Below, one piece after another: positions 14,983 through 16,122 of a DNA stretch of 16,122 bases. The stretch spans positions 1-16,122 of the forward strand of contig DASVEW010000091.1 of assembly GCA_036380355.1 (NCBI GenBank). Reading direction: 5' to 3'. The DNA is from JACDAN01 sp036380355 (GTDB lineage: Bacteria; Actinomycetota; Thermoleophilia; Gaiellales; Gaiellaceae). The position numbers and the translations under genes are program-made. The notes beneath the pieces are model-generated. The model had not been told where the DNA came from and made no database searches. It saw only the letters and a list, made by a program, of their open reading frames with translations. The stretch's first letter is position 1. The number at the start of each line of letters is the position of its first letter.

Positions 14983-15980
14983 TAGATCCGGTCCGCGTAG
15001 GCGAGGGCGAAGCGATCGGTCATGCCGGCAACGTAGTCCGCGATGCGCTGGCCGAGGTCGCCCGGGCCCGGAGCCACCTGGTCCGGGTTGCCGGAGAGGT
15101 GCGCGAACACTCGGCCGACGACGTCCCGCGCCCTCTCGTGCTGGGAGTGCGTGTGCGGGCCGAGGTAGACGCGCTCGAACATGAACGTGCGCAGCGCGAG
15201 CATCGCCGTACCGACCTCCTCGCTCTGCCGGATGTCGCCCTCCGCCTGCGATGTCTCGACGAGGTCGTGGACGAGCGCGTCGATCCGCCTCGACCCGGTC
15301 TCGCCGAGCAGCTCGACCTCGGCGCGCGGCAGCTCCTCGTGAGTGAGGACGCCTGCGCGGATCGCGTCGTCGATGTCGTGGTTGATGTACGCGACGCGGT
15401 CGACGATGCGCACGATCCTGCCCTCGAGGGTCCCCGGCTCCGTCGGGCCCGTGTGGTTGAGGATCCCGTCGCGCACTTCCTCCGTCAGGTTCAGTCCCTG
15501 CCCCTCCTTCTCGAGCACGTCGACGATGCGGAGGGAGTGCTCGTTGTGGCGGAACCGTCGGCCGAACCGCTGCTGGAGCTGCTGGTCGAGCGCCTCCTCT
15601 CCCGTGTGTCCGAACGGCGTGTGGCCGAGGTCGTGCCCGAGCCCGATCGACTCGACTAGGTCCTCGTTCAAGCCGAGCGCCCGGGCAACGGCGCGCGAGA
15701 TCCCGGTCGTCTCGATCGTGTGGGTGATCCGCGTGCGGAAGTGGTCGCCGCCCGGGTCGATGAACACCTGCGTCTTGTTCCGGAGCCGCCGGAAGGCCTT
15801 CGAGTGGACGATGCGGTCGCGGTCCCGCTGGAACGGCGTCCGCAGGCGGCACGGCTCCTCGTCGCGCGCCCGGCCGCGGCTCTCGTAGGACCTGACGGCG
15901 AGCGGCGAGAGCCACCGTTCCTCGTGCTCGCGGACGCGCGCCTCGAAAGCGTCGGCGACCCTTCCGGCGAGCTCGGTCAT
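14982..15980 (-). CDS. dgt: HD-domain deoxyguanosinetriphosphate triphosphohydrolase-like protein
   Basis: Predicted cytoplasmic enzyme that hydrolyses dNTPs to the deoxynucleoside and tripolyphosphate, affecting the nucleotide pool. The HD metal site is visible: H87 (RITHTIETT), H116-D117 (GLGHDLGHTPFGHTGEEALD), and later acids in the segment RVAYINHDIDDA (D202, D205). The preceding HSKAFRRLRNKTQVF segment is also family-typical. At 332 residues it belongs to the shorter type rather than the 505-residue E. coli enzyme, so substrate preference cannot be assigned. The ATG at 15980 is chosen because the conserved N-terminus starts there (MTELAGRVADAFE); an upstream start at 16064 would add 28 Gly/Arg-rich residues with no family likeness. 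It is coupled to dnaG by a one-base overlap. Confidence 0.93.
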   Translation of the reverse strand: MTELAGRVADAFEARVREHEERWLSPLAVRSYESRGRARDEEPCRLRTPFQRDRDRIVHSKAFRRLRNKTQVFIDPGGDHFRTRITHTIETTGISRAVARALGLNEDLVESIGLGHDLGHTPFGHTGEEALDQQLQQRFGRRFRHNEHSLRIVDVLEKEGQGLNLTEEVRDGILNHTGPTEPGTLEGRIVRIVDRVAYINHDIDDAIRAGVLTHEELPRAEVELLGETGSRRIDALVHDLVETSQAEGDIRQSEEVGTAMLALRTFMFERVYLGPHTHSQHERARDVVGRVFAHLSGNPDQVAPGPGDLGQRIADYVAGMTDRFALAYADRI

Positions 15981-15987
15981 GAGGGCA

Positions 15988-15993
15988 AGGCTA
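15988..15993 (-). promoter_or_regulatory. Candidate -10 box for leaderless dgt-dnaG transcript
   Basis: TAGCCT (TAnnnT pattern) lies seven bases before the dgt ATG on the minus strand. That places the likely transcription start on the A of the start codon. There is no Shine-Dalgarno before this ATG, which agrees with leaderless initiation, common in actinobacteria. The -35 region is weak (TTCGCG at 17-base spacing). Confidence 0.35.
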
Positions 15994-16056
15994 GTTCGTT
16001 CCCCGGCCGCCGCGAAGTGTCCGGCGCGGCCGGGCGCGACGCGCCGGCTGGACCCA

Positions 16057-16093
16057 CCCACCACCCCCCACCCTCCCGGGGGGTTGGCGTGGG
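16057..16093. repeat. GC-rich imperfect inverted repeat upstream of dgt
   Basis: The core stem pairs ACCCCCC (16063-16069) with GGGGGGT (16078-16084) around an eight-base loop. After small bulges an outer stem pairs CCCA with TGGG. There is no T-run on either side. It may end transcription of a gene lying beyond the window, or be structural. The remaining bases to 16122 show no gene. Confidence 0.4.
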
Positions 16094-16122
16094 ATTGTCA
16101 CGGTAGACCGCCTGGGCACACG

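Noticed and set aside
13354..15915. Single 853-codon primase reading frame
   Set aside because: The part above 14982 is antiregister sequence inside dgt; primase homology starts at VARITEESKQ.
15981..16064. 28-codon N-terminal extension of dgt
   Set aside because: Gly/Arg-rich with no family similarity; the family N-terminus fits ATG 15980.

Overview
The window comes from a very GC-rich bacterium. It is most likely an actinobacterium, possibly of the Thermoleophilia (Solirubrobacterales/Gaiellales-like). The support is a dgt-dnaG pair of actinobacterial type, a Sec-exported FecR-like/RTX protein of a kind I associate with that class, and possible leaderless expression. The class-level assignment is inference. 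Every gene I can support lies on the minus strand, so the layout is described in the direction of transcription, from high to low coordinates.

Core block (16122 to 13186): a GC-rich inverted repeat lies at the window edge. It is followed by dgt (HD-type dNTP triphosphohydrolase), which overlaps dnaG (DNA primase) by one base, and then by tRNA-Asn(GUU) with its own candidate -10 box and a strong hairpin terminator. These are nucleotide-pool, replication and translation genes.

Control region (13142 to 12984): about 160 bp holding several inverted repeats, including a perfect 20-bp palindrome that touches a candidate -35 box, a GC hairpin and a Shine-Dalgarno sequence. No ATG, GTG or TTG is available in the right frame. 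The next gene appears to start at CTG 12983, which gives a complete signal peptide.

Accessory block (12983 to 19): a two-gene operon of exported proteins joined by an ATGA stop/start overlap. The first gene encodes a giant mosaic surface or extracellular protein of about 3667 residues. In order it has: signal peptide, a CBM9/DOMON-like region, a lamin-tail domain, three ~240-residue beta-solenoid repeats, a lectin-like module, three 215-residue beta-solenoid repeats, three Calx-beta, four tandem-95/cadherin-like and two Calx-beta domains, an 11-proline linker, a DUF11 domain and a Ca-binding RTX tail. The second gene encodes a 654-residue exported protein with an InlB-type repeat, a FecR-like region and a related RTX tail. 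Both tails share four cysteines and end in Cys-Pro. No sortase motif, C-terminal membrane anchor, type I exporter, integrase or transposase gene is visible.

The most notable points are the apparent CTG start of the giant gene, the palindrome-rich promoter, the shared Cys-Pro-ending RTX tail, and mosaic near-identity between the 645-bp repeats that suggests gene conversion. There is no CRISPR array and no defence or secondary-metabolite cluster. The long plus-strand open frames are shadows of these genes.
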